The notes beneath the pieces are model-generated. The model worked only from the letters and a program-made list of their open reading frames with translations. It ran no database searches and had not been told where the DNA came from. A stretch of DNA of 64,000 bases from Paraburkholderia sp. D15. Lineage in GTDB: Bacteria > Pseudomonadota > Gammaproteobacteria > Burkholderiales > Burkholderiaceae. Position numbers and translations under genes: made by a program. The DNA is taken from NCBI RefSeq assembly GCF_029910215.1, contig NZ_CP110395.1, positions 1,178,001 to 1,242,000 of the forward strand, written 5' to 3'. Position 1 is the stretch's first letter, and each line of letters opens with the position of its first letter. Of this stretch, positions 1 to 8,288 are shown one piece after another.

Positions 1-800
1 TGGCGAACTCGGAGAACGAAGCCGACAAGGAAAAGTACGCCGGTTTCTGGAAGGAGTTCGGGCAGGTGCTGAAGGAAGGCATCGGCGAAGACTTCGCCAA
101 TCGCGAGCGGATCGCGAAACTGGTGCGCTTTGCGTCGACGCACACGGAAACGCCGGAGCAGACCGTGTCGCTGGCCGACTACGTCGCGCGCATGAAGCCC
201 GAGCAGACCAAGATCTACTACGTGACCGCCGATACGTGGCAGGCCGCGACCCACAGCCCGCATCTCGAAGTGTTCCGCAAGAAGGGCGTGGAAGTGCTGC
301 TGTTGACCGACCGTGTCGACGAATGGATGCTGTCGTTCCTGAACGAATTCGACGGCAAGCCGCTGCAAAGCGTCGCGCGTGGCGACCTCGATCTGGGCGC
401 GCTGAACGATGAGGAAAAAGAGGCGCAGGAGAAGGTCGGCGAGGAGTTCAAGCCGCTCGTCGAGAAGATGAAGGAAGCGCTGAAGGACAAGGCGAAAGAC
501 GTGCGTCTCACGTTCCGCCTGACCGATTCGCCCTCGTGTCTCGTCGCGGACGACGGCGAGATGAGCGGTTACCTGCAACGCATGCTGAAGGCCGCGGGTC
601 AGCAGGCGCCGTCGTTCCATCCGATTCTCGAAGTGAATCCGGAGCACGCGCTGGTCAAGGGTCTGCAGGCGGACAGCGCGAACTTCGACGACTGGTGCCA
701 CCTGCTGTTCGATCAGGCGATGCTGGCCGAAGGCGGTTCGCTGGAAGATCCGGCGAGCTTCGTGAAGCGGACCAATGCGTTGCTGCTGGCGCGTGCTTGA
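1..800 (+). CDS. htpG: Chaperone HtpG (Hsp90 family), C-terminal part
   Basis: This is the 3' portion of the bacterial Hsp90 chaperone gene; the reading frame is open from base 3 and the 5' end lies outside the window. About 265 residues are visible, out of a usual length near 630. They cover the end of the middle domain and the C-terminal dimerisation domain. The stretch with FASTHTE, VSLADYV and KIYYVT is typical of the HtpG middle domain, and the tail with DPASFVKR matches the family's end. HtpG is a cytosolic ATP-dependent folding chaperone acting with DnaK. A strong intrinsic terminator follows about 40 bases after the stop, so this is the last gene of its transcript. The ATPase domain cannot be seen here. 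Confidence 0.95.
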   Translation, partial: ANSENEADKEKYAGFWKEFGQVLKEGIGEDFANRERIAKLVRFASTHTETPEQTVSLADYVARMKPEQTKIYYVTADTWQAATHSPHLEVFRKKGVEVLLLTDRVDEWMLSFLNEFDGKPLQSVARGDLDLGALNDEEKEAQEKVGEEFKPLVEKMKEALKDKAKDVRLTFRLTDSPSCLVADDGEMSGYLQRMLKAAGQQAPSFHPILEVNPEHALVKGLQADSANFDDWCHLLFDQAMLAEGGSLEDPASFVKRTNALLLARA

Positions 801-840
801 TGAATGCGATGTGACGGCGGGTGGTCGACGCCGGTGTTGA

Positions 841-873
841 AAAAATGCGCTGCCTCGGCAGCGCATTTTTTTT
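841..873 (+). terminator. Intrinsic terminator of htpG
   Basis: A 13-bp perfect stem (841-853 with 858-870) closes on a 4-base loop, and the 3' arm runs into a T tract. The 5' arm also starts with an A tract, so it could work in both directions. It serves htpG and could also end a minus-strand transcript from the small gene downstream. Confidence 0.9.
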
Positions 874-897
874 GCAGCGTATTGACCGCCAATTGCG

Positions 898-941
898 GCC
901 GATGGTGACGGCTTGCGACCGATGGTGACCGATGGTGACCG
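898..941. repeat. Short tandem repeat (cgatggtgac units)
   Basis: Three near-copies of a 10-12 base unit built on cgatggtgac lie just past the htpG terminator. The last two copies are directly adjacent. It is non-coding and its function is unknown. Confidence 0.7.
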
Positions 942-973
942 GAATCATTCACGCCGTTCCGGCCACAAAAAAT

Positions 974-1243
974 TTACCGCGCCGGCACCGGTCCGTTCAA
1001 ACGCGCCACTTGCGACAGCACGCTACCGGCCAGTTCCTTGGCTTCATGGCAGGACTTGGGATCGGCCAGCACTTTCGCGGCCAGGCTGCCGATTTTCTGG
1101 CTGGTCTGCTTGGACGTGTGATGTTGTGCGAGCGCCGAACCGGCGAGTTCTTTCTCCATAAAGGTGACGACCGGGCGCCGCAGCACGAGCGCGGCGAGAT
1201 GGGCGATGCGGTCGGAAGTTTCCTTCAGGTTTGCAGTACTCAA
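974..1243 (-). CDS. Small repeat-containing hypothetical protein (89 aa)
   Basis: I do not recognise the family. The start is a TTG (1243-1241) preceded at a good distance by AAGGAG, which makes translation credible. The protein has no signal peptide or membrane segment. It is built from a tandem duplication: residues 13-40 and 51-78 follow one pattern, I-x2-LAA-x-VL-x2-P-x6-KELAGS-x-L-x-Q, spaced 38 residues apart. The pattern suggests two repeated helical hairpins. A single Cys (65) lies in the second unit. The gene stands alone between htpG and a divergently transcribed glycosyltransferase gene. It is probably a small cytosolic all-helical protein of unknown role. Confidence 0.7.
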   Translation of the reverse strand: MSTANLKETSDRIAHLAALVLRRPVVTFMEKELAGSALAQHHTSKQTSQKIGSLAAKVLADPKSCHEAKELAGSVLSQVARLNGPVPAR

Positions 1244-1515
1244 GCTTGACTCCTTGGATAGTTAATTATCGATGACGCCGGCCGTTTTTTTGCGACCCTC
1301 GCAGCCGGCGAAAATCAGTATGGTTAACTAAACAAGGATTATCAACGACCATAAATTGAGATTGGTTTATGAGACGCCATCCGCGCGATTTGTCTTATTC
1401 TCCCGCGTTCAAATTTCGGATGGCTGAAGGATTAATCGCAATCTTTTAAGTCAAATTTGCGCTTGTTCTGATTCTGATTGCGCAGTTTTGCGCCGTGACC
1501 TCTCTGTCAATTTTT

Positions 1516-3336
1516 ATGTTCGATTCCACTCTGATTTCATCCAACGATCCGGTTCATCTCATCTGGGCAACGTTGCGCGAGCGCGGCTTCGACGCCGCCG
1601 CGCAATGCGCGGCCGAACTTATAGCGGCAGGCGCGCCGCCGCAGTTGCTCGCCGATCTTTATGCAAGCGCCAGGTGTGTCGAGGATGCGCATCACAGCGT
1701 TTCGCACGCCGGCACCGAAGCGACCGCCGCCACGCAAGCCGCACATCACGCCCGTCTCGCGCTCTTCGCCGATGCACTCGGTCATGCCGACGCCGCACAG
1801 AGCCACAGCGAAATCGCCGTGGCAGCGCAGCCGCTGTCGTCGACCATCGACTGGATCGTCTGGCTGGTCAATCGCTGTAGCGCGTATTCGGCCGCCACGC
1901 ACATGCTGCGCGCGTACGAGCGCAGCGCGCCACGCGATGCGCGCGCGCCCTGGTGGCTGTCCATCGCGCTGACGCCGTTGCCGGGACCACACGCGCAGGC
2001 CGAACGGTGCGCGGCGCTCGCTCGCGCCTACGCGCTCGACCCGGCGCTCGATCCGGCATTGCCGTTGCAACTCGTGCTGGCGCGGCGCGAGGCGCGCGAT
2101 TGGCCGGAAGTCGAGCGCATCTGCCGCGAACGGCTCGCGCGGGACCCCGCCGATGCCGAAATGGCCTGGCAACTCAGCCACGCGCAATGGCAGTGCAACG
2201 ATGCGGCCGCGGCCGAAGCCACGATGCGTGCGGTCGATGCCGCCGCTCCCGGCAACGCGCAGGTCGTGGCGGCGATCGGCATGTACCTCGCCGAGCAGGC
2301 GTGCTACGACGCGAGCGAAGCCGTGTTGCACGACGCGTTGTCGCTCGACCCCGCGGCCGTGCAGCCGGCGGTCGATCTCGCCGATCTGGAATTGCGGCGC
2401 GGCGCGTGGACTCGCGCGTGGCCGCGCTTCGAAGCGCGGTTGACGCGAGCCGACCGCGAAGCGGAGAACGTCGTCAGCGTGATCGCGGGATGGTGTCCGC
2501 GCTGGCAGGGCGAGGCGCTGTCGGGCAAGACGCTCGTCGTTCACGCCGAACTGGGCAGTGGCGACGATATCCAGATGGTGCGTTTCGTCCCCGCGCTGGC
2601 GGCTCATGTACACGCGCAGGGCGGCCGGTTGGTGCTCGCCGCGCGGCGCCCCTTGCAGCCGCTGTTCGCGCGTTTCCACGCGGATTGCGTGGCGATCGAA
2701 GACGGGCCGCCCGGCGCCGTCGATTACGCGTTGCCGATGATGAGCCTGCCGCTCGCACTCGGCTTGCGTCCCGAGGACGTGCGCGGCGCGCCGTACCTGC
2801 AAGCCGGCGCCGGCAGGCTCGCCGCGTGGCGCGAGCGGATCCATGCATGCGTGCCGGATGCGAGGCATCACGTCGGTCTGGTGTGGGCGGGCAATCCGAC
2901 GCATCGGCGCGACGCGAAGCGGTCGATTCCTTTGAGCGCGTTGCGTCCGCTGCTGACGCTGCCGGACATCGTGTTCCATCCGCTCACGCCCGGCCGCGAC
3001 GCGGATGTCGCCGCGTTGAACGCGGCAGGCTTTCGCTTCTGCAATCTGTCGGCGCACTACGAAAACGGTTTCGACGACGTGGCGGCGCATCTGGGCGCGC
3101 TCGACGCGCTGGTGACGATCGACAGCGCGCCGTTGCATCTGGGCGGCGCGCTGGGGCGTCCGGTGCTGGCGATGCTCGACCACGTGTCGCACTGGGCATG
3201 GGGCACCGGCGAGACGCAGCCGTGGTACGACTCGGTGGAGATGTTCAGGCAGCCGCAACCGGCGGATTGGGCGCCGGTGGTCGAGCGCGTCGCGGCGCGC
3301 TTGCGGGCGTTGATGCGCGCCGGTGCACCGGATTGA
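1516..3336 (+). CDS. TPR-repeat protein with C-terminal glycosyltransferase-like domain
   Basis: The N-terminal two thirds consist of tetratricopeptide-like helical repeats (for example the segments around AMAWQLSHAQW and VAAIGMYLAE). The C-terminal third resembles the glycosyltransferase-B half seen in TPR/GT fusion proteins, with HVGLVWAGNP, a Rossmann-like VTIDSAPLHLGG region and a closing WYDSVEMFRQ. Such proteins glycosylate proteins or surface polymers, but the acceptor is unknown here. An in-frame GTG at 1495 would add seven residues. I chose the ATG at 1516, although neither start has an obvious ribosome binding site. The 250 bases upstream are clearly AT-richer than the surroundings. 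A decayed paralogous fragment follows directly, so this locus once held at least two such genes. Confidence 0.8.
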   Translation: MFDSTLISSNDPVHLIWATLRERGFDAAAQCAAELIAAGAPPQLLADLYASARCVEDAHHSVSHAGTEATAATQAAHHARLALFADALGHADAAQSHSEIAVAAQPLSSTIDWIVWLVNRCSAYSAATHMLRAYERSAPRDARAPWWLSIALTPLPGPHAQAERCAALARAYALDPALDPALPLQLVLARREARDWPEVERICRERLARDPADAEMAWQLSHAQWQCNDAAAAEATMRAVDAAAPGNAQVVAAIGMYLAEQACYDASEAVLHDALSLDPAAVQPAVDLADLELRRGAWTRAWPRFEARLTRADREAENVVSVIAGWCPRWQGEALSGKTLVVHAELGSGDDIQMVRFVPALAAHVHAQGGRLVLAARRPLQPLFARFHADCVAIEDGPPGAVDYALPMMSLPLALGLRPEDVRGAPYLQAGAGRLAAWRERIHACVPDARHHVGLVWAGNPTHRRDAKRSIPLSALRPLLTLPDIVFHPLTPGRDADVAALNAAGFRFCNLSAHYENGFDDVAAHLGALDALVTIDSAPLHLGGALGRPVLAMLDHVSHWAWGTGETQPWYDSVEMFRQPQPADWAPVVERVAARLRALMRAGAPD

Positions 3337-3436
3337 TCGCGTAGCGCCGCGTCCGCAGTGTCCATCCGGATCGTTTCGACTTGTAGAAACGCCTCGATGT
3401 GTTGTCGATGTCCCATTCAGATTTGCCATTCCGCCA

Positions 3437-3801
3437 GCCTTTAAACTGCGGAAGGGCGGCGCGCCAGGCGGCATCGACTTCAACACCCAAGCCGCCGCGG
3501 CCGGCGTCCATCCGCTGGGCCCCGAGATCCACCATTTCGCCGACACGCTCGCGATCATCCGTCGCTCGATCTGGTGATCACCGTCGACACCGCCGTCGCC
3601 CATCTCGCCGGCGGCTGCGGCGCGCCGGTCTGGGTGCTGGTGCCCACCTTCACGGACTGGCGCTGGCTGATCGATCGCGCGGACAGCCCGTGGTATCCGT
3701 CGATGCGTGTGTTCCGGCAGCGCGAGCTGGACAACTGGGACCCGCTGCTGGCGCAGGTCGCTGCCGCGCTGCGGGATGTTCCGCCAATGCCGCCGCTATA
3801 A
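3437..3801 (+). pseudogene. Frameshifted 3' remnant of a TPR/glycosyltransferase gene
   Basis: Two reading frames together encode the last roughly 120 residues of a protein like the preceding one. The first frame (to about 3565) carries AAAAGVHPLGPEIHHFADT and runs into a TGA at 3575-3577. The second frame, from about 3565, continues as LDLVITVDTAVAHLAGG, then WYPSMRVFRQ, and ends at 3801. The join sits in the run CGTCGCTCG and looks like a one-base deletion. There is no N-terminal TPR region. The same closing block (VDTA..HL, WY, FRQ) occurs at the end of the upstream intact gene, so this is a truncated and frameshifted paralogue. Its last bases overlap the -10 box used by ubiC. Confidence 0.8.
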
Positions 3802-3802
3802 T
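3797..3802 (+). promoter_or_regulatory. Candidate -10 box of ubiC
   Basis: A perfect TATAAT lies only 8 bases before the ubiC ATG (3811). Initiation at the normal distance would start the RNA on or within two bases of the ATG, giving a leaderless or nearly leaderless transcript. No good -35 match lies at 16-18 bp, which is the weak point of the call. Confidence 0.5.
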
Positions 3803-3810
3803 CCGGCACC

Positions 3811-4590
3811 ATGCCTATCCGTTTCGATGCCGCCGACGCCCACTGGCGCGTCGCGCCCCTTGCCGGTTTCAGCGCCGCCCAGAAAGACTGGCTGACGCGC
3901 GGCGGTTCGCTGACCGCGCATCTGCGCGCGCTCGGCACGGTCGCGGTGCGCGTCACGCGTGAATGCGTCGCGCTGCCGTGGGACGATGAATACGCCGCGC
4001 TCGGCCTCGCGTCGCGCGCGCCGGTGTGGGTGCGGGAAGTGGTGCTGGCTGTGGACGGCGTGCCGTTCGTCGCCGCGCACAGCGTGACGCCGCTCGCCGC
4101 GAGCGTCGGCGTGTGGCAGGCCACCCGGCGTCTGCGAACGCGGCCGCTGGCCGAACTGCTGTATAGCGACAGCAGCGTCGCGCGGTCGGCGCTGGTGAGC
4201 CGGCGCGTGAATGCGCGTCATCCGTTGTACCGGCTGGCGGCGCGCGAGGTTGCCGCGCCGGCGCCGCATGCGCTGGTCGCACGCCGCTCGGTGTTCGAGC
4301 GCTACGGCGCGCCGCTGATGGTTACCGAATGCATGTTGCCTGCGCTGTGGGTGCATGTCGCGAGTCTGGACGACGCGCGCCGCGATCAAGATGCCGGAGC
4401 ATGCGAAGGGCAAGCCACACGCGAAGGCATGGGCGCAAATACCGCGCGCGGTCCGCATGGCGCCCACGCCACGCATCCACGCATCCGCGAACACGGCCGG
4501 CCGCTCGATCACACCGCGTCGCGCGCGCATGCCGCGAAGGACACCGCGCCGCGCGATGCCGCCGGCCCGTCCGGCAAACGGAGCCGCTGA
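3811..4590 (+). CDS. ubiC: Chorismate lyase (chorismate pyruvate-lyase)
   Basis: UbiC removes pyruvate from chorismate to give 4-hydroxybenzoate, the first committed step of ubiquinone synthesis in the cytosol. Family features are the N-terminal [14 protein letters not shown] block, the VREVVL strand and the [16 protein letters not shown] region that closes the active-site fold. The core is complete by about residue 190. The remaining 70 residues are a low-complexity Arg/Ala/His-rich tail absent from typical 165-200 residue homologues. The stop codon shares one base with the start of the next gene (TGATG), so translation is probably coupled. The start lies only 8 bases after a perfect TATAAT. 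Confidence 0.9.
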   Translation: MPIRFDAADAHWRVAPLAGFSAAQKDWLTRGGSLTAHLRALGTVAVRVTRECVALPWDDEYAALGLASRAPVWVREVVLAVDGVPFVAAHSVTPLAASVGVWQATRRLRTRPLAELLYSDSSVARSALVSRRVNARHPLYRLAAREVAAPAPHALVARRSVFERYGAPLMVTECMLPALWVHVASLDDARRDQDAGACEGQATREGMGANTARGPHGAHATHPRIREHGRPLDHTASRAHAAKDTAPRDAAGPSGKRSR

Positions 4591-5072
4591 TGTTGCGCGG
4601 CTTCCCGCCCGTGGCCGCGGCGGATACCCATACGTTGATACTCGGCAGCTTTCCGGGCGAGGCGTCGCTGGCGGCGACGCAGTATTACGCGCATCCGCGC
4701 AATCAGTTCTGGCGCCTGCTCGGCGTGGTCCTCGACGAACCGTCGCTGCACGAACTGCCCTACGATCAGCGTCTCACGCGCCTGCTCGCGCACCGCATCG
4801 GCCTGTGGGACGTGCTCGACGCCTGTCATCGCAAGGGCAGTCTCGATTCGGCGATCCGCAACGCGCAGCCGAACGACTTCGCGTCCCTGCGCGAGTATGC
4901 GCCGCTGCTCAGGAAGGTTTGCTTCAACGGCAAGACAGCCGGGCGCTTCGCCGAGATCATCGGCGCGGCCGGCTTCGCCACCCTGGTGCTGCCGTCGTCG
5001 AGCCCCGCCAATGCTATGCTCTCGTTCGACCAAAAATTGTGCCTCTGGCGCGACATCCTCACACTTCCATGA
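4590..5072 (+). CDS. DNA-deoxyinosine (hypoxanthine) glycosylase, UDG superfamily
   Basis: This 160-residue protein belongs to the uracil-DNA glycosylase superfamily, most likely family 6 (hypoxanthine-DNA glycosylase). It would excise deaminated adenine from DNA in base-excision repair. Visible motifs are GSFPGEASL near the N terminus, YYAHPRNQFW (motif 1 region), the central IGLWDVLDACHR strand-helix, and LPSSSPANA at the end, which corresponds to the minor-groove intercalation loop. The start at 4590 overlaps the ubiC stop. Its own stop overlaps the next start as ATGA (5069-5072), so the three genes form one translationally coupled operon. Confidence 0.85.
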   Translation: MLRGFPPVAAADTHTLILGSFPGEASLAATQYYAHPRNQFWRLLGVVLDEPSLHELPYDQRLTRLLAHRIGLWDVLDACHRKGSLDSAIRNAQPNDFASLREYAPLLRKVCFNGKTAGRFAEIIGAAGFATLVLPSSSPANAMLSFDQKLCLWRDILTLP

Positions 5073-5992
5073 CGAAACTGATTAAACGCGCTTCGGCCGA
5101 AGCGCGTGCCTTCCGCCATCGCGCGGCCGATTCCGCCGTCGGCGGCAAGCAACAGGCCGCGCGCGGCAAGAAGCGCCCGCAGCACGAGCGCGACGACGAT
5201 CTGCACGACGCACCGCAAATCGAAGCGCCGCGCAAACCGCGTTTCGCGCCGGTGACGTTCTCCGAGGAAGGCGGCGTGCGCTTCCTGCATTTCGGCACGG
5301 AATGGGTGCAAGGCGCGATGCGTCTGCGCAAGCCCGATCACATCGAACTCGAATACGCGCAGCAGATGATGGCCTGGCTGCTGTTCCTCGAAACGCCCAA
5401 ACGCATCGTCCAGCTCGGCCTCGGCGCGGCGGCCTTGACCAAGTTCGCGCATCGCTTCCTGAAGCGCGCGAAGGTCGAGGCGGTCGAAGTGAACCCGGCG
5501 GTCGTGGTGGCGGCGCGCACCATGTTCGAACTGCCGCACGACGACGCTCGTCTGAGCGTGCACGAAACCGACGCGTGGGACTTCGTCAACGACCGCGCCA
5601 ACCACGGCACGATCGGCGCGCTGCAGATCGACGTCTACGATGCGACCGCGCGCGGTCCGGTGCTCGACAGCGTCGGCTTCTATCGCGCGGTGCGCGCGTG
5701 TCTGACCGGGGCGGGCGTGGTGACGGTGAACCTGTTCGGCGATCATCCGAGCTTCGTGCGCAACATGAAGCGCCTGAACGAAGCCTTCGACGGCCGCGTG
5801 GTCGCGCTGCCGGAAGTGCACGACGGCAACCGCATCGCAATCGCGTTCTCCGGCCCGGCGCTCGACGTGCCGTTCAGCGCGCTGCAAACGCGCGCAAAGC
5901 TGATCGAGGCACAGCTCGGCCTGCCGGCGCGCAAGTGGATCAAGGGCTTGCAGGAATCGACCGGGCAGAACGGCGCGTCGTTCGTTATCTGA
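5069..5992 (+). CDS. Spermidine-synthase-like methyltransferase-fold protein
   Basis: A 307-residue protein with a basic, probably disordered N-terminal stretch of about 55 residues, followed by a Rossmann methyltransferase fold of the spermidine synthase type. The nucleotide-binding loop is seen as VQLGLGAAALTKF, the acidic strand end as VEAVEVNP, and the later acidic strand as LQIDVYDA. In polyamine synthases these regions bind decarboxylated S-adenosylmethionine and putrescine. I cannot confirm the substrate: many proteins of this form are annotated only as spermidine-synthase-like. It is the third gene of an overlapping set with ubiC and the DNA glycosylase, but shares no evident pathway with them. 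Confidence 0.8.
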   Translation: MTKLIKRASAEARAFRHRAADSAVGGKQQAARGKKRPQHERDDDLHDAPQIEAPRKPRFAPVTFSEEGGVRFLHFGTEWVQGAMRLRKPDHIELEYAQQMMAWLLFLETPKRIVQLGLGAAALTKFAHRFLKRAKVEAVEVNPAVVVAARTMFELPHDDARLSVHETDAWDFVNDRANHGTIGALQIDVYDATARGPVLDSVGFYRAVRACLTGAGVVTVNLFGDHPSFVRNMKRLNEAFDGRVVALPEVHDGNRIAIAFSGPALDVPFSALQTRAKLIEAQLGLPARKWIKGLQESTGQNGASFVI

Positions 5993-6314
5993 TCTGAATA
6001 CGGGGCGGCCGCGCTCGCGGCTCGCCCCGGCTACGCGGCTCAGCCGCGCGTCTTGACCGGGCGCCTCGATCGCAGGCCTCGACCGTACGTCTCACCCGCG
6101 AGCCTCGCTCGCCGCCCTCGACCCCACGTCCCAGCAGCACTCCCAGCGCCCCAGCAGCCGCGCCATGCGCCTCGGGTCCACCCTGCTTGACCACACGTTC
6201 GCCGCTCCTATACTCTTTCGAAGCTTTCGGGGTGCCCGTGGCTATCCGCGACGGGAACCGCCACCCGTCCGACACGGGCCGACAACATTTCAATAATAGG
6301 GAAGAGGAGACGTC
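5993..6314. other. Intergenic region with mctP-operon promoter
   Basis: This 320-base gap holds no credible gene. Its first half is GC-rich and repetitive in cctcg and cccag words. Its second half contains a good sigma-70 promoter and a leader of roughly 95 bases for the DUF3311/MctP pair. Confidence 0.7.
6187..6214 (+). promoter_or_regulatory. Sigma-70 promoter of the DUF3311-mctP operon
   Basis: The -35 box TTGACC (6187-6192) and -10 box TATACT (6209-6214) are separated by 16 bp. Each box has one mismatch to consensus. The predicted start near 6221 lies about 95 bases before the first gene. Confidence 0.8.
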
Positions 6315-6554
6315 ATGGCTCACGACGCCGACGCGAACAAGGCCAGCAAGCACTGGCTCTGGTTGCTGCTGTTGCCCTGGATCGCGATGATCTGGGTGCC
6401 GTCATACAACAAGGTCGAACCGCAGCTGTTCGATTTCCCGTTCTTCTACTGGTATCAGCTCCTGTGGGTGCTGATCAGCGCAGTGATCACGGCTCTCGTG
6501 TACTTCAAGACCAAGACGCGCTCCACGCACAGCTCGCAAGGGGGCGCACGCTAA
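6315..6554 (+). CDS. DUF3311 small membrane protein, partner of MctP
   Basis: A 79-residue protein with two hydrophobic segments (about residues 14-30 and 45-67) and the conserved motif PSYNKVEP between them, typical of DUF3311. Proteins of this family are usually encoded directly before a sodium:solute symporter of the MctP type, as here, and are thought to be an accessory subunit of the transporter in the inner membrane. A strong GAGGAG ribosome binding site (6304-6309) supports the start. Its TAA shares a base with the ATG of the next gene, giving translational coupling. Confidence 0.88.
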   Translation: MAHDADANKASKHWLWLLLLPWIAMIWVPSYNKVEPQLFDFPFFYWYQLLWVLISAVITALVYFKTKTRSTHSSQGGAR

Positions 6555-8104
6555 TGAACGCCACCGCAACCTTCGTCTTCGTTCTGTTTTTCATCGGCGT
6601 CACGATTCTCGGCTTTATCGCGGCCCACTGGCGGCGCGGCGATCTCGCCCATCTGGAAGAGTGGGGCCTGGGCGGCCGGCGCTTCGGCACCATCGTCACG
6701 TGGTTCCTGCTGGGCGGCGACCTGTACACCGCCTACACCTTCATCGCGGTGCCGGCGCTCGTGTTCGGTGCGGGCGCAACCGGTTTCTTCGCGCTGCCGT
6801 ACACGATCCTGATCTACCCGTTCGCGTTCGTCGTGTTCCCGAAACTGTGGAGCATCGCCAAACGTCAGGGCTACGTGACATCGGCGGACTTCGTGTCGGC
6901 ACGCTACGGCAGCCGGATGCTCGCGCTGGCCGTCGCGGTGACGGGCATCGTCGCGACCATGCCGTACATCGCGCTGCAACTGGTCGGCATCGAAGTGGTG
7001 ATCGGCGCGCTCGGGTTCGATACCAAGGGCTTCGTCGGCGATCTGCCGCTGATCATCGCGTTCGCGATTCTCGCCGCGTACACGTACACGTCGGGGCTGC
7101 GCGCACCGGCAATGATCGCCGTGGTCAAGGACATCCTGATCTACATCACGATCTTCGCCGCGATCATCGTGATTCCGCCGCAACTGGGCGGCTTCGCGCA
7201 CATCTTCGGTTCGGTGCCGCCGGCCAAGCTGCTGCTGAAGGCGCCGGACGTGTCGAGTCTGAACGGCTACAGCGCGTACGCGACCCTCGCGATGGGTTCG
7301 GCGCTCGCGCTGTTCCTGTATCCGCACTCGATCACCGCGGTGCTGTCGTCGAAGTCGGGTAACACGATCCGCCGCAACATGGCGATGCTGCCGGCCTACT
7401 CGCTGGTGCTCGGCCTGCTCGCGCTGCTCGGCTTCATGGCGCTTGCCTCGGGCGTGAAGGACATGCCGGAATTCGCGCCGTACTTCAAGGCATTCGGCCC
7501 GAACTTCGCGGTGCCGGCGCTGTTCCTGCACTTCTTCCCGTCGTGGTTCGTCGGCGTGGCGTTCGCGGCGATCGGCATCGGCGCGCTGGTGCCGGCGGCG
7601 ATCATGTCGATCGCGGCGGCCAACCTGTACACGCGCAACATCCACAAGGAGTTCATCAACCGCAACATGTCGCACGAACAGGAGACCAACGTCGCGAAGC
7701 TGGTCTCGCTGATCGTCAAGGTCGGCGCGGTCGCGTTCATTCTCGGCCTGCCGCTGACGTACGCGATTCAGTTGCAGCTGCTCGGCGGGATCTGGATCAT
7801 CCAGACGCTGCCGGCCATCGTGCTCGGTCTGTACACGCGCGTGCTCGACTATCGCGGCCTGTTGGCGGGTTGGGCGGCCGGTATCGTCACGGGTACGTGG
7901 ATGGCGATTTCGCTGAAGCTGGCGGGTTCGATCTTCACGATCCATCTGTTCGGGATGGCGATTCCGGGTTATGCGGCGGTGTGGTCGCTGATCGTGAACC
8001 TGGTGGTGTCGGTGGTGGTGAGCCTGCTGGTGCGCGCGAGCGGCATGCAGCGCGCCGAAGACCGCACGCGTCCGGAAGATTATCTGGACGTGGTCGAAAG
8101 CTGA
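6554..8104 (+). CDS. mctP: Monocarboxylate uptake permease, sodium:solute symporter family
   Basis: A 516-residue polytopic inner-membrane protein with about 13 transmembrane segments, of the sodium:solute symporter (SSSF) family. The MctP-like N terminus has LEEWGLGGRRFG followed by TWFLLGGDLYTAYTF, and a later SADFVSARYGSR matches the family's cytoplasmic loop. MctP-type carriers take up lactate, pyruvate and similar short monocarboxylates. The exact substrate here is inferred from the family and from the DUF3311 partner immediately upstream. The stop is followed by a terminator near 8192, closing a two-gene operon. Confidence 0.88.
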   Translation: MNATATFVFVLFFIGVTILGFIAAHWRRGDLAHLEEWGLGGRRFGTIVTWFLLGGDLYTAYTFIAVPALVFGAGATGFFALPYTILIYPFAFVVFPKLWSIAKRQGYVTSADFVSARYGSRMLALAVAVTGIVATMPYIALQLVGIEVVIGALGFDTKGFVGDLPLIIAFAILAAYTYTSGLRAPAMIAVVKDILIYITIFAAIIVIPPQLGGFAHIFGSVPPAKLLLKAPDVSSLNGYSAYATLAMGSALALFLYPHSITAVLSSKSGNTIRRNMAMLPAYSLVLGLLALLGFMALASGVKDMPEFAPYFKAFGPNFAVPALFLHFFPSWFVGVAFAAIGIGALVPAAIMSIAAANLYTRNIHKEFINRNMSHEQETNVAKLVSLIVKVGAVAFILGLPLTYAIQLQLLGGIWIIQTLPAIVLGLYTRVLDYRGLLAGWAAGIVTGTWMAISLKLAGSIFTIHLFGMAIPGYAAVWSLIVNLVVSVVVSLLVRASGMQRAEDRTRPEDYLDVVES

Positions 8105-8191
8105 ATGTGATGGGCCTTATCTGGCCGGCCTGAAGATGGCCTGAAGGCCGGTTGAAGGTGGTCCGAGGCAGCCTGAGGGCGGCCAGAAACG

Positions 8192-8227
8192 AAACGCCCA
8201 CGGACGAAAGTTCGCGGGCGTTTGTTT
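8192..8227 (+). terminator. Intrinsic terminator after mctP
   Basis: A hairpin with arms aaacgccc (8192-8199) and gggcgttt (8216-8223) has further pairing inside and is followed by gttttta. It lies about 90 bases after the mctP stop. Confidence 0.75.
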
Positions 8228-8288
8228 TTATACGGCCGTCCAGGGCAGGATAGCGAAACCGTCCTCTCACGGTTTTTACCGCACCGCC

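Noticed and set aside
5985..6353. Minus-strand frame across the mctP promoter region
   Set aside because: It overlaps a strong sigma-70 promoter and encodes an Arg/Gly-rich sequence without homology.
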